DNA from: an uncultured Collinsella sp.
GTDB lineage: Bacteria; Actinomycetota; Coriobacteriia; Coriobacteriales; Coriobacteriaceae
Direction: 5' to 3'
DNA length: 51,623 nucleotides
NCBI GenBank assembly: GCA_902495545.1
Contig: CABUXM010000005.1
Coordinates: 1-51,623 of the forward strand
Shown: positions 1 to 8,504 of the stretch, piece by piece
How the letters are laid out: the number at the start of each line of letters is the position of its first letter
Position numbering within the stretch: the stretch's first letter is position 1
The notes under the pieces: generated by a model
Database searches by the model: none
What the model saw: the letters and a program-made list of their open reading frames with translations, nothing else
Told to the model about the DNA's origin: nothing
Translations under genes and position numbers: made by a program

Positions 1-50
1 CCTCTTTTTTGCAGGCCGGGCATGCCCCCCATGCCGTTCACCCGCCATTG

Positions 51-88
51 TTGACATTGTGTCAAAAATAGTATTGACGAACCGTCAA
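51..88. promoter_or_regulatory. two TTGAC-N5-GTCAA palindromes, candidate TetR operators
   Basis: TTGACATTGTGTCAA at 51-65 and TTGACGAACCGTCAA at 74-88 are two copies of the same perfect 5-bp-arm palindrome with a 5-bp centre. Their starts lie 23 bp apart, about two helical turns. They precede the TetR-family gene that begins at 147, so autoregulation is the simplest reading. The operator assignment is inference from symmetry and position. The window begins with a CTCTTTTTT run that is probably the tail of a terminator of a gene outside the window. Confidence 0.6.
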
Positions 89-146
89 CAATATTCAAGA
101 CTGTTAGGCGAACGGTCAGCCAAAAGAGGATGAAAGGCGGCAAAAC

Positions 147-809
147 ATGGGCAACAACACAGCAGATACCTCTGTAGTCGACGCCGTCCCCGCGCCCGAC
201 AGCGCGGCCAAGCGTCTGACGGGCGACGAGCGTCGTCGCGAGATTCTCGCCGCCGTTCGCGCCGTGAGTTCCGAGCTGGGCGTGTCGCATCTTTCGGTAT
301 CGGCCGTGACCAAGCGAGCCGGCTGCACGCGCTCGCTGTTCTACCACTACTTCGCCGATATGGACGCCGCCGTCACCGCCGTGATGGACGAAGCGATCGA
401 CGGTTTTATCGCCGAGCTCGAGCAGTGGAACGCCAGCCGCACGGTTGGCGACATCGAAGGCGCACTCGACACCGTCGCCCCGCTCTTTAAGCACCTGGTC
501 GTGAGCGGCCACGAGCTGCCAAGCACGCTCACCTCGAGCAGCGGCGCGCTCTACGGCGGCTTTTTGCACAACGTGGTCCAGCGCGTGGCGCAGTATATCT
601 GCGACACCACCGTGGTGGATTTTGTCACCCATCATGAGCTACGCATCGACCATGTCTACGAGACGTTCTACACCCTCATCATGGGACTGTTGATGTATAT
701 CCGCACGCACCCCGATGTGCCCGACGAGACGGTCAAGGAGATTATCGCCTCGACGCTCCACATCGAGGGCTATACCGCCAAGTATCCGGAGCGCAAGCCC
801 CAGAACTGA
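147..809 (+). CDS. TetR/AcrR-family transcriptional regulator
   Basis: This 220-residue protein has an N-terminal TetR helix-turn-helix at about residues 27-75, with the typical LSVSAVTKRAGCTRSLFYHYFADMD run in which the recognition helix leads into FYHYF. The remaining 145 residues are the variable ligand-binding helical domain, so the ligand cannot be read. TetR proteins are usually repressors released by a small molecule. Two TTGAC-N5-GTCAA palindromes lie just upstream. The membrane-protein gene 63 bp downstream is on the same strand and probably in the same transcript, which makes it the likely target. The ATG at 147 follows a purine-rich AAAGGCGG stretch. Confidence 0.9.
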   Translation: MGNNTADTSVVDAVPAPDSAAKRLTGDERRREILAAVRAVSSELGVSHLSVSAVTKRAGCTRSLFYHYFADMDAAVTAVMDEAIDGFIAELEQWNASRTVGDIEGALDTVAPLFKHLVVSGHELPSTLTSSSGALYGGFLHNVVQRVAQYICDTTVVDFVTHHELRIDHVYETFYTLIMGLLMYIRTHPDVPDETVKEIIASTLHIEGYTAKYPERKPQN

Positions 810-872
810 CGACATTTGGCCAAACTGCCCGCGATCAGAAGAGGGGCCGCGGGCGTGTGAAAGGAGAGCAGC

Positions 873-1880
873 ATGCTGTTCGATGTTTGGGGTAGCGATA
901 CCCTTATCCACTGGGCCGGCTGGGCCATGGTCTTTATTGGCCTCATCGTGCTCAACGAGGTCGGCCGCCGCACCAAGCTGGGCGCGGCAATCATCTTTGG
1001 CGTGGCTCCGCTGGCCATGACCATCTATTGCGTCGCCATCGCCGTCGGCGTTTCGCAGGGTGCCGAGTGGGCGCTCACCAACCCCACTCACGTGTACCAG
1101 AACAGCTGGTTCCACTACGCCAAGGTGTACGCGGCGCTGGCCGGTTGCTGGGGCTTCATTGCCATTAAGTACCAGTGGGGCAAGATCGGCAAGGCGCATT
1201 GGTTCCGTGCATGGCCGTTTGTGATCGTCGCCATCAACATCATGATCGCCGTCGTGTCCGACTTCGAGAGCGCCTATCACTTCTTTGTCCTGGGCCAGTC
1301 CACCTGGGTCACCTCCGAGGGTGCCACGCAGCTTGCCGGCTGGAACAACGTGTTCAACGGCATCGCCGGTCTCATCAACATCTTCTGCATGACCGGCTGG
1401 TGGAGCGTCTACGCCTCCGAGGATCAGACCGACATGCTGTGGCCCGACATGACCTGGGTCTACATCATCGCCTACGATATCTGGAACTTCTGCTACACCT
1501 ACAACTGCCTGCCCACCCACTCCTGGTTCTGCGGCTTTGCGCTGCTGCTGGCGCCCACCGTCGCCGCCTTTATCTGGAACAAGGGCGGCTGGATCCAGAA
1601 CCGCGCCTTTACGCTGGCCATTTGGTGCATGTTTGCCCAGGTGTTCCCGTACTTCCAGGAGGAGTCCATCTTTGTGACCCACTCCACGCTGGACCCCGGT
1701 GCCGCCACCGCAGTCTCGATCGCCGCACTGGTCGCCAACGTCGCCGCGATCATCTACATCACCTACCGCGCCAAGAAGCTCGGCCGCAATCCCTACAAGC
1801 AGGATGTCTTTGAGGGCACCAGCGATTGGGAGAAGGCCACCGCTCGTCGCGCCAAGGTCGATTACGCTCACGCCGAGTAA
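873..1880 (+). CDS. polytopic membrane protein, DUF5692-like
   Basis: The 335-residue product has about nine hydrophobic segments (near residues 14-31, 38-60, 82-100, 114-132, 159-182, 194-214, 219-236, 245-261 and 280-298) and a polar C-terminus of about 35 residues. It is very rich in Trp, Phe and Tyr. I associate this look with the DUF5692 family of Clostridia and Coriobacteriia, from memory; its function is not established. AAAGGAG lies before the ATG. It follows the TetR gene on the same strand and a terminator follows at 1948-1984, so the two probably form one unit. It could be a transporter or a membrane-bound enzyme; nothing in the sequence decides. Confidence 0.7.
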   Translation: MLFDVWGSDTLIHWAGWAMVFIGLIVLNEVGRRTKLGAAIIFGVAPLAMTIYCVAIAVGVSQGAEWALTNPTHVYQNSWFHYAKVYAALAGCWGFIAIKYQWGKIGKAHWFRAWPFVIVAINIMIAVVSDFESAYHFFVLGQSTWVTSEGATQLAGWNNVFNGIAGLINIFCMTGWWSVYASEDQTDMLWPDMTWVYIIAYDIWNFCYTYNCLPTHSWFCGFALLLAPTVAAFIWNKGGWIQNRAFTLAIWCMFAQVFPYFQEESIFVTHSTLDPGAATAVSIAALVANVAAIIYITYRAKKLGRNPYKQDVFEGTSDWEKATARRAKVDYAHAE

Positions 1881-1947
1881 CATGTTGGTCGCTGTTGGCG
1901 CCTGGGCATAGGCCCGCCCGCCAGGTTTTTCATCCAATGCCTCGCAG

Positions 1948-1988
1948 AGCCCCCGGAAAGCGTTTCGCTCGCTTTTCGGGGGCTTTTG
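1948..1988 (+). terminator. rho-independent terminator after the DUF5692-like gene
   Basis: AGCCCCCGGAAAGCG at 1948-1962 pairs with CGCTTTTCGGGGGCT at 1970-1984 around a 7-nt loop, and the stem runs into TTTT. It lies 68 bp after the stop codon of the membrane-protein gene and closes the TetR/membrane-protein unit. Confidence 0.85.
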
Positions 1989-2115
1989 TCGTTGCGTCTC
2001 TATTCATCTATTCAAAACATGCGCATATATAAAATCGGATTTCAAATCATGAGGCGGCTCTATAGGGTCCTGTTTTTGGGTACAGTGTTGTCCCGATATT
2101 GAGCTTGGGGGATAT

Positions 2116-3612
2116 ATGAAAGATGAGACGACGGGCCAAGAGGACGCGGTCCAAGATGCAGAAGCGTGTGCCGAGGCCCTGGAGAGCCTAGACCGGATTT
2201 CGCTTGACGATGTTGCGTTTGACGATTCGAGCGTTGATGTGCAGGATGAGCCGGAAATCGAGGCGCAGCCCGATGATCAGGATACAGGCGACGTTGAGCC
2301 TGCCGAGGATGAGGCAGATCACGAAGACACCGAAAGCGAGGCCGACGACCAGCCCGGATCCGACACGAGCGAGGAAACCATCTTGCTCGACAACTTGCCG
2401 GCCGAAGATTCGCTGACCCGCGAGCTCCCTGGCTTAGGCTCTGCGCCTGCCGTGGACGAGACCATCGCCATGGGCGATATTCCCCTACCGTCCGTTCCTT
2501 CGGCACGCGAAGCCGAGGTTCGTCACCGTAAGATGTCGCCCAAGCGCCGCAACCTGATGGTGGCAGGCGTCGTAGCCGTCGCGCTTGTCGCCGGCGGCGC
2601 AGGCTATGCCGCTTGGAATGGATACCGGCAAGAGCAGGCCGCCGTGGTTGCCGCAAACGCCCATACCATGATGTCGGTGCAAATTGGCGTACATGCCGCG
2701 GGGCTCGACTGCTCAACTGGCTCCAAGATTCCCGTGCAGGTGAGCGGTCAGGATTCCGACGGTTCTTCCGTGAGCGAAACGCTCTACGTTGACGAGCACG
2801 GTCGCGGCATTAAGCTGCTGCCCGGCGATTACACGTTCTCCATCGCCGCCTCCCCCATCGCGGCCGACGGCACCATCTACACCGTCCCGACCACCAAGGC
2901 CCAGGTTACGGTCAAGAATGACGGGCAGGATCTGCGCGCTCAAGCCACCTTTAAGCTTAAGGTGCCCTCAGCCGACACGGTGACCGACGACCAGATCGAT
3001 GCCGCCGCCAAGTACGCCGAAGAAGGCGGCGCGAGCTCTGCCGCCGCGGCAAAGATACTCCAGCAGGCGGCAATTACGCGCCGCGATGCCGCCGCCAACG
3101 CCGTAAGCGCAAGCGAGGCTCAGTCCGCCCGCGATGCCGACGCTCGGCACAAGGCGACGAACCTGTATCAGCTCGATATTCCGGTTGAGTGGTATGGCAA
3201 GGTCGCAACCTGGCAGAACGGCAACACGCTGTGCATTTATCTGGACGGCGACACCAACACACCGCTCGTGACGCTCGTCGCGGTGCGCGATGGCGAGACC
3301 TTTACGCCCGACGACGGCGATACGGTTTTGGGCACGGTCGGCCTAGGCAACGGCTACACCGTCTACGCCAGCGGCCCTGTCTATCCGTACGTGATTCCGC
3401 AAACCGTTAATGGACACACGCAGAACCCCGTGTCGACCTACCCCATGGATACGGCGATTGAGCTTGTCGAGCTCACGACCGGCAACCGCTACACATACAG
3501 CCAGATCAAAAACGACCTGGTCGGTAAAGACGGCAAGGCCGACGCCGCGACCAAACTCGAGACCGACTACCTCGCCCAGATTCTGATGCCGAGTATCAAA
3601 GCCCAGGACTAG
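2116..3612 (+). CDS. single-TM protein with acidic N-terminal tail, unknown function
   Basis: I do not recognise this 498-residue protein. The first 140 residues are strongly acidic and low in complexity (many Asp, Glu, Gln). A basic RHRKMSPKRR stretch follows, then one membrane segment at about residues 153-172, so the acidic part is probably cytoplasmic and the C-terminal 320 residues external. The external part starts with a beta-rich stretch containing DEHGRGIKLLPGDYTF, which resembles carboxypeptidase-regulatory or Ig-like folds. An Ala-rich charged helix lies near residues 290-345, then a second beta-rich part. The ATG at 2116 follows TTGGGGGATAT. It stands alone, convergent with the ATPase gene at 3686. 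Confidence 0.75.
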   Translation: MKDETTGQEDAVQDAEACAEALESLDRISLDDVAFDDSSVDVQDEPEIEAQPDDQDTGDVEPAEDEADHEDTESEADDQPGSDTSEETILLDNLPAEDSLTRELPGLGSAPAVDETIAMGDIPLPSVPSAREAEVRHRKMSPKRRNLMVAGVVAVALVAGGAGYAAWNGYRQEQAAVVAANAHTMMSVQIGVHAAGLDCSTGSKIPVQVSGQDSDGSSVSETLYVDEHGRGIKLLPGDYTFSIAASPIAADGTIYTVPTTKAQVTVKNDGQDLRAQATFKLKVPSADTVTDDQIDAAAKYAEEGGASSAAAAKILQQAAITRRDAAANAVSASEAQSARDADARHKATNLYQLDIPVEWYGKVATWQNGNTLCIYLDGDTNTPLVTLVAVRDGETFTPDDGDTVLGTVGLGNGYTVYASGPVYPYVIPQTVNGHTQNPVSTYPMDTAIELVELTTGNRYTYSQIKNDLVGKDGKADAATKLETDYLAQILMPSIKAQD

Positions 3613-3628
3613 CCTGGCGCAGCAAGGT

Positions 3629-3652
3629 GCTCCCCAACCGTGATGAGGGAGC
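3629..3652. terminator. weak hairpin between convergent genes
   Basis: GCTCCC at 3629-3634 pairs with GGGAGC at 3647-3652 in the 73-bp gap between two convergent genes. CCTGGC (3613-3618) and GCCAGG (3651-3656) offer a competing stem. There is no clear T-run, so termination here is uncertain. Confidence 0.3.
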
Positions 3653-3685
3653 CAGGAGGTCCTGACCCCACAGGTCCATAGATGA

Positions 3686-5038
3686 TTAGGCAAGGAGCCA
3701 CTTCCATGCGGGCACAACGTGGACCACACCGTGCTCGCATGAAATATCGGTCTGTTCATCCATGGTAACGATTGCCGACTCGCCAAGATCGAACTGGGCC
3801 ATCGAGGCATCAAGCGCGGCAATTTCGCGCTCGCGCGTTTTCTCACGTGCCATATCCGCACTCACCTGAATCAGGCTATAAGCCCGCATGAGAAGCGCGT
3901 CCCCAGCCACAAAGTCCACCTCATGGCTTTTGCTCTTCTCTTTGATCAGCAGGCGGCAGACCGAGCCGGTCCTCACCGCGGGAGTCTTTCTTCTTAGCGC
4001 ATTGAACACTGCGGTCTCGAGCCTCTGGCCCTGGTCCAATGCTGATGCGGGAGAGAATGCTCCAAACATCGCAGGGTCGACAGCGTAGACCTTAGACGCA
4101 GACCGCATGTTATTTGCCAGTGAACGCGTGAACTCCGGCACAGAAAAAAACAGGTAGGCGTCCTCATAATACTCAAGTAAATCGCTGAGCGAATTACGAC
4201 TGACGGGTATCTGTCTGCTCTTGAACTCGTTGTACACTTTGTTCACTGACAGCTCTCGTCCCGAAGATGCCATACACCGCGTCAAGAACAGCGATGCCAG
4301 GCGAGGGTTCTTGACGTCGTAACGCTCAACGACGTCCATAGCGACCGTTCGCGAAGCATATTCCTGTAGCAGCTGAATCGCGTCTGTGGGCGTCTGCTCA
4401 AGTGTCGCGATGAATCCCCCTTGTTCAAGATACCCGATCAGATGATGTCGAAGCAGCGCTGCATCGCTCGGGGAAAAGGTCGCATCTGGCTCGAGAACGC
4501 TCCCCGTCTTATATCGAACGTATTCCGAAAAACTCAACGGAAAAAGCTCTCGCACAAGAGAACGACCCCTGAACTCGCTCTTAAGTTCTGAGGACAGCAT
4601 CTTAGAAGAAGATCCCGTCACATAGACGGTCGCTTTCTCCGTATCGACTACACGCCGCAGAAACGCACCCCATTCGGGAATTTCCTGGATCTCGTCAAAG
4701 AAAATGTAAGCGCCCTCGGTTCGAGCAACAGGATACAGCGCATAGAACGTGTCGAGCACGTCCGCCAGCAGCGATGGCTCATACGGGCGCAAGCGCTCAT
4801 CCTCAAAATTGAAGTAAAGCATCCGGTCAAGCTCGACGCCCCGGCTCTGAAGCCGCCGCATCTCCTGATACAGGCGATACGTCTTTCCACAACGGCGGGC
4901 CCCCACAATCACATTTACGATGTTGTCGCGCTTTGGCTCCTGTGGGTTTCCTAGATCAAGGTCTCGCTCAAAGACCTGCGGAACCCCCTGCTGTTCAAAG
5001 TCCTTTATTTTCTGGGCGATCAAGTCGTTGAATGCCAT
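3686..5038 (-). CDS. AAA+ ATPase with C-terminal DUF4143 domain
   Basis: This 450-residue protein has a Walker A GARRCGKT at about residues 46-53, a Walker B IFFDEIQ near 112-118 and a sensor-like TGSSS near 142. The C-terminal half carries the DUF4143 pattern, including HEVDFVAGD, which resembles a PD-(D/E)XK nuclease core. This AAA_14/DUF4143 family is common in anaerobic gut bacteria and archaea, usually as stand-alone genes of unknown role. GGAG lies just before the ATG. Upstream is a 23-bp inverted repeat centred on a TATAAT box, so the gene may control its own expression. No partner gene is visible. Confidence 0.85.
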   Translation of the reverse strand: MAFNDLIAQKIKDFEQQGVPQVFERDLDLGNPQEPKRDNIVNVIVGARRCGKTYRLYQEMRRLQSRGVELDRMLYFNFEDERLRPYEPSLLADVLDTFYALYPVARTEGAYIFFDEIQEIPEWGAFLRRVVDTEKATVYVTGSSSKMLSSELKSEFRGRSLVRELFPLSFSEYVRYKTGSVLEPDATFSPSDAALLRHHLIGYLEQGGFIATLEQTPTDAIQLLQEYASRTVAMDVVERYDVKNPRLASLFLTRCMASSGRELSVNKVYNEFKSRQIPVSRNSLSDLLEYYEDAYLFFSVPEFTRSLANNMRSASKVYAVDPAMFGAFSPASALDQGQRLETAVFNALRRKTPAVRTGSVCRLLIKEKSKSHEVDFVAGDALLMRAYSLIQVSADMAREKTREREIAALDASMAQFDLGESAIVTMDEQTDISCEHGVVHVVPAWKWLLA

Positions 5039-5046
5039 GATTCTCC

Positions 5047-5106
5047 AATCTTGCTCTCTAGCTAATCAAAATTATACCGATTCTTGATTAATTAGAGAGC
5101 AAGATT
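5047..5106 (-). promoter_or_regulatory. 23-bp inverted repeat centred on a -10 box, upstream of the ATPase gene
   Basis: The arms at 5047-5069 and 5084-5106 match at 22 of 23 positions and are separated by 14 bp. Read on the minus strand, that spacer contains TATAAT (5076-5071). The start codon of the ATPase is 9 bp beyond the proximal arm. A transcript starting from this box would begin inside that arm, so the repeat is more likely a DNA operator than an RNA hairpin. I could not find a convincing -35 at 17 bp. Confidence 0.55.
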
Positions 5107-5270
5107 GTGTGTAGCTTGATTAACACTTAAGCAAGTTTTATCACCGTTATTGCTCCGAAGGATATCGAGTGGCTAAGAGGACAACCGAGCTCGAATGCGA
5201 CTCCCCGAGCAGTCAATTTGGGACGGGGCTTTTTTGACTACCCTCCCCCTGTAGAAAAATCCCTAACGCA

Positions 5271-5334
5271 GTTGCGGTGAAATAGGGTTGTTTTTGCTGG
5301 TCAAACCGCAAAACAGTCCCTATTTCACCGCAAC
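5271..5334. repeat. 64-bp intergenic palindrome; rest of the 5039-5359 gap described
   Basis: GTTGCGGTGAAATAGGG at 5271-5287 returns as its complement at 5318-5334, and the stem continues imperfectly through TGTTTT to a loop near 5300. The 321-bp gap 5039-5359 holds this palindrome, the operator-like repeat at 5047-5106 and an AT-rich stretch, with no open frame I trust. The element resembles other interspersed palindromes in this window in size but not in sequence. Confidence 0.6.
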
Positions 5335-5359
5335 TTATTGGTGGCCTTTTGGGTGGCAC

Positions 5360-5563
5360 TTAGCGCCAGGGGTCGGCTTCGAACATCGGCTCGCGCTCGG
5401 GGCGGCGATCGCTGTAGGGATCGTAGCCGTCATCGTCCTCGTTCTCGGCACGGATGTAGGGGTCGCGCGGCTTGGGCGCCGGTTTGGGAGAAGCCTTCGG
5501 TGCGACCGGCGCGGCGGGCGCTGCCTCAGCAACCGGTGCGTGCGTCTTGTTCTCGTCTTTCAT
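5360..5563 (-). CDS. small Pro/Ala- and Asp-rich protein, unknown function
   Basis: This 67-residue product has a Pro/Ala-rich N-terminal half (repeated AP, KP) followed by an acidic stretch with ENEDDDGYDPYSD and a charged tail ending in DPWR. It looks disordered and cytoplasmic; there is no signal peptide or membrane segment. The ATG at 5563 is preferred because AAGGAG stands 8 nt before it; an ATG two codons upstream would be only 2 nt from that site. It lies downstream of clpB but after the clpB terminator, so it probably has its own promoter. I do not recognise the family. Confidence 0.6.
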   Translation of the reverse strand: MKDENKTHAPVAEAAPAAPVAPKASPKPAPKPRDPYIRAENEDDDGYDPYSDRRPEREPMFEADPWR

Positions 5564-5618
5564 CTGCATATCTCCTTGCCATGTGCTCATGCTCAACATC
5601 ATCGATTGTCGCACGAAA

Positions 5619-5652
5619 AAGGGCGGCGGACCCGATTGGATCCGCCGCCCTT
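5619..5652 (-). terminator. rho-independent terminator of clpB
   Basis: AAGGGCGGCGGA at 5619-5630 and its exact complement at 5641-5652 form a 12-bp GC-rich stem with a 10-nt loop. On the minus strand it is followed by a run of five T. It lies 42 bp beyond the clpB stop codon. Confidence 0.9.
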
Positions 5653-5693
5653 GGCGTTTTGCGATGAGGTGCGGTTAAAGCCGGCCCCATAAT

Positions 5694-8321
5694 TTACTCT
5701 GCGTCGGGGACCTCGTAGGTGGCCGCCGGCGTGTTGTCGCACACGACGGTAAAGCCACCGTCCTTGTCGACATCGACCGTCACCTGATCGCCCTCGCGCA
5801 CCGTGCCGTCGATGATAGCGGCGGCGATGGCATCCACGACCTCGCGCTGAACCAGACGCTTGAGCGGACGGGCGCCAAAGACCGGGTCCAGGCCGCCCAC
5901 GGCGAGCATCTGCTTGGCCGCCGGGGTGATGGCAAGCGTCATGCGCTCCTTGGCCAGACGCGCGCGGACGTCGGCGAGCTGGATGTCGACGATCTTCTCG
6001 ATCTGCGCCATACCGAGCGGATGGAACACCACGATATCGTCGATACGGTTGAGGAACTCGGGGCGGAAGGTCTGAGCCATGGCCGCGTCGACCTGATGGC
6101 GCATCTCCTCCTCGTCCTTGCCGGAAAGCTCGGCGATAGCCTTGGAGCCCACGTTAGACGTCATGATGATGATCGTGTTCTTGAAGGACACCTGACGACC
6201 CTGGCCATCGGTCAGGCGGCCGTCGTCGAGCACCTGCAACAGCACGTTGAAGACATCAGGATGAGCCTTCTCCATCTCGTCGAGCAAGATCACGGAGTAC
6301 GGGCGACGGCGCACGGCCTCGGTGAGCTGGCCGCCCTCGTCGTAGCCCACGTATCCCGGGGGCGCACCGATCAGACGCTGGACGCTGAACTTCTCCATGT
6401 ATTCGGACATGTCGATACGCACGAGCGCGCGCTCGTCGTCGAACAGGCACTCGGCCAGCGCCTTGGCGAGCTCGGTCTTGCCCACGCCGGTGGGACCCAG
6501 GAAGAAGAAGCTTCCGATGGGCTTGTCCGGATCGGAGAGGCCCGCACGGCTGCGGCGCACAGCTGCGGCGACGGCGGAGACGGCCTCGTCCTGGCCGATG
6601 ACGCGCTTATGCAGCTCGCCCTCCAAGCCCTTGAGCTTGTCGAGTTCGCCCTGCATCATCTTGGACACGGGCACGCCGGTCCAGGCGCTCACGACCTCGG
6701 CGATCTCATCGGAGGTCACCTGTTCGTTGAGGCCCTCGCCGTCCTGCTGCTTTTGCGCCTCGAGCGCGGCCTCGGAATCCTGAATCTGCTGCTGCAGGCC
6801 CGGAATCACGGAGTAGCGCAGCTCGGACGCACGACCCAAATCGCCATTGCGCGTCGCGCGCTCCTCTTCGCTCTTGGCCTCGTCGAGCTGCCCCTTGAGC
6901 TCTTGCACGTGGTCGATGGCGTTCTTCTGGTTGAGCCAGCCGGCCTTTTGCACGTTAAGCTTTTCCTGGACCTCGGCAATCTCCTGGCGCAGGGCCTCCA
7001 GACGCTCCTTGGAGGCGTCGTCGGTCTCCTTCATGAGTGCCTGCTCTTCGATCTGCAGCTGGGTGAGTTGACGCGTGGTGGCGTCGATCTCGACCGGCAT
7101 GCTGTCGAGCTCCATGCGCAGGCGGCTTGCCGCCTCATCGACCAGGTCGATGGCCTTGTCGGGCAGGAAACGGTCGGCGATATAGCGATCGGAGAGGTCG
7201 GCAGCCGCCACGAGCGCGCCATCGGTGATATGCACGCCGTGGAAGATCTCGTACTTCTCCTTGAGGCCACGCAGGATCGAGATGGTGTCCTCGACGGTAG
7301 GCTCGGAGACCATCACAGTCTGGAAACGGCGGGCGAGCGCCGCGTCCTTCTCGATGTACTTGCGATACTCGTCGAGCGTGGTCGCGCCGATTGCATGTAG
7401 GTCGCCACGGGCGAGCGCCGGCTTGAGGATGTTGCCGGCGTCCATGGAGCCCTCGGTGGCACCCGCGCCCACGATGGTGTGAAGCTCATCGATGAACAGG
7501 ATGACCTTGCCTTCGGATTTTTGCACTTCTTTGAGCACAGCCTTCAAGCGGTCCTCGAACTCGCCGCGGTACTTGGCGCCGGCGACCAACGCGCTCATGT
7601 CGAGCTCGATGAGGTCGCGGTCACGCAGGGTGCTCGGCACGTCGCCGGCCACGATACGCTGGGCGATACCCTCGACGATAGCCGTCTTGCCGACGCCCGG
7701 CTCGCCAATGAGCACGGGGTTGTTCTTGGTGCGGCGGGACAGGACCTGGATGGTACGGCGAATCTCGTCGGTACGGCCGATGACCGGGTCGAGCTTGCCG
7801 GCGCGGGCGAGGTCGCAGATGTTGCGACCGTACTGCTCCAAGGCCTCAAACTGGGTCTTGTCCTCGGCAGACGTCACGCGGTCATCGCCGCGCAGCTCCT
7901 CGTAGACCTGCTCGATGCGCTCCTTGGTCACGCCAGCGTCACGCAGTACACGACCAGCCTCGCCCTTGTCCTCGGCAAGCGCCATCAGCAGATGCTCGGT
8001 CACCACAAAGCTGTCGCCCATCTTGGTGGCCTTCTTCTCGGCCTTTTCGATGACGCGGACGAGCTCGTTGGACAGGCCCATCTGCTGACCCTCGCCCGAA
8101 ACCTTGGGCGCGCGGTCGACGGCATCCTGCGTGGAGCGTGCGAGCTGGGCCGGATCAGCGCCGATGCGCTCGATGATCACGGAGATATTGCGCTCGCCGG
8201 CACCGAGCAGGGCAGACAGCAGGTGAATCGGCTCCACCGCGCCGGCCTGCGCATCGGCAGCCGTGCTCATGGCGGTCTGCAACGCCTCGCGCGACGTCAT
8301 TGCTAGCTTATCGATTCTCAT
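5694..8321 (-). CDS. clpB: ATP-dependent chaperone ClpB (Hsp100 disaggregase)
   Basis: The 875-residue protein has the full ClpB order: an N-terminal double Clp repeat (residues 1-145), first AAA+ module with Walker A GEPGVGKT near 208, a coiled-coil middle domain (about 410-525) and second AAA+ module with GPTGVGKT near 612 and the pore-loop GYVGYDEGG. ClpB threads aggregated proteins through its hexamer together with DnaK, DnaJ and GrpE, which lie 6-10 kb away in this window. Length matches the usual 850-880 residues. AGAGAGG precedes the ATG. A 27-bp element shared with the dnaK leader lies 90-116 bp upstream, pointing to common control by HspR. Confidence 0.97.
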   Translation of the reverse strand: MRIDKLAMTSREALQTAMSTAADAQAGAVEPIHLLSALLGAGERNISVIIERIGADPAQLARSTQDAVDRAPKVSGEGQQMGLSNELVRVIEKAEKKATKMGDSFVVTEHLLMALAEDKGEAGRVLRDAGVTKERIEQVYEELRGDDRVTSAEDKTQFEALEQYGRNICDLARAGKLDPVIGRTDEIRRTIQVLSRRTKNNPVLIGEPGVGKTAIVEGIAQRIVAGDVPSTLRDRDLIELDMSALVAGAKYRGEFEDRLKAVLKEVQKSEGKVILFIDELHTIVGAGATEGSMDAGNILKPALARGDLHAIGATTLDEYRKYIEKDAALARRFQTVMVSEPTVEDTISILRGLKEKYEIFHGVHITDGALVAAADLSDRYIADRFLPDKAIDLVDEAASRLRMELDSMPVEIDATTRQLTQLQIEEQALMKETDDASKERLEALRQEIAEVQEKLNVQKAGWLNQKNAIDHVQELKGQLDEAKSEEERATRNGDLGRASELRYSVIPGLQQQIQDSEAALEAQKQQDGEGLNEQVTSDEIAEVVSAWTGVPVSKMMQGELDKLKGLEGELHKRVIGQDEAVSAVAAAVRRSRAGLSDPDKPIGSFFFLGPTGVGKTELAKALAECLFDDERALVRIDMSEYMEKFSVQRLIGAPPGYVGYDEGGQLTEAVRRRPYSVILLDEMEKAHPDVFNVLLQVLDDGRLTDGQGRQVSFKNTIIIMTSNVGSKAIAELSGKDEEEMRHQVDAAMAQTFRPEFLNRIDDIVVFHPLGMAQIEKIVDIQLADVRARLAKERMTLAITPAAKQMLAVGGLDPVFGARPLKRLVQREVVDAIAAAIIDGTVREGDQVTVDVDKDGGFTVVCDNTPAATYEVPDAE

Positions 8322-8410
8322 GGAATCACCTCTCTTGGGGCGGCCGCCCTACGGGGCGGCTTCACGTTGTTCGAGAAGTATTGTTGCCAGCTTTGTGCGA
8401 TCTTATACAT

Positions 8411-8437
8411 AAATCTAAGTCTCTATATATAAGATTT
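8411..8437 (-). promoter_or_regulatory. candidate HspR operator upstream of clpB
   Basis: The element reads AAATCTAAGTC-N5-ATATAAGATTT on the plus strand, with outer arms AAATCT and AGATTT 21 bp apart start to start. The same two 11-bp blocks with the same N5 spacing occur upstream of dnaK at 18692-18718. HspR of other actinobacteria binds inverted repeats called HAIR; this sequence differs from the Streptomyces consensus, so assignment is by position and by the hspR gene in the dnaK operon. A further AATCT-like half-site (TCTTATA) lies at 8401-8407. Confidence 0.7.
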
Positions 8438-8461
8438 TCTGAGTGTTCCCACGACATGCAA

Positions 8462-8496
8462 ACCACCACAAAGGGGACAGACACCTTTGTGGTGGT
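8462..8496. repeat. 35-bp hairpin repeat, family A, copy 1
   Basis: ACCACCACAAAGG at 8462-8474 is the exact complement of CCTTTGTGGTGGT at 8484-8496, around a GGACAGACA centre. It begins 9 bp beyond the stop codon of the leftward gene ending at 8505. Other copies are at 9266-9300, 10133-10167, 11277-11301 (half) and 11463-11496. Confidence 0.85.
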
Positions 8497-8504
8497 CGCG
8501 GTCT

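Noticed and set aside
19..35. GGCATG-CCCCC-CATGCC hairpin near the left edge as a terminator
   Set aside because: The stem is only 6 bp and the T-run lies before it, not after it, on the plus strand.
6021..7400. Long rightward open frame opposite clpB
   Set aside because: It is a high-GC antisense shadow of clpB with skewed composition and no ribosome site.
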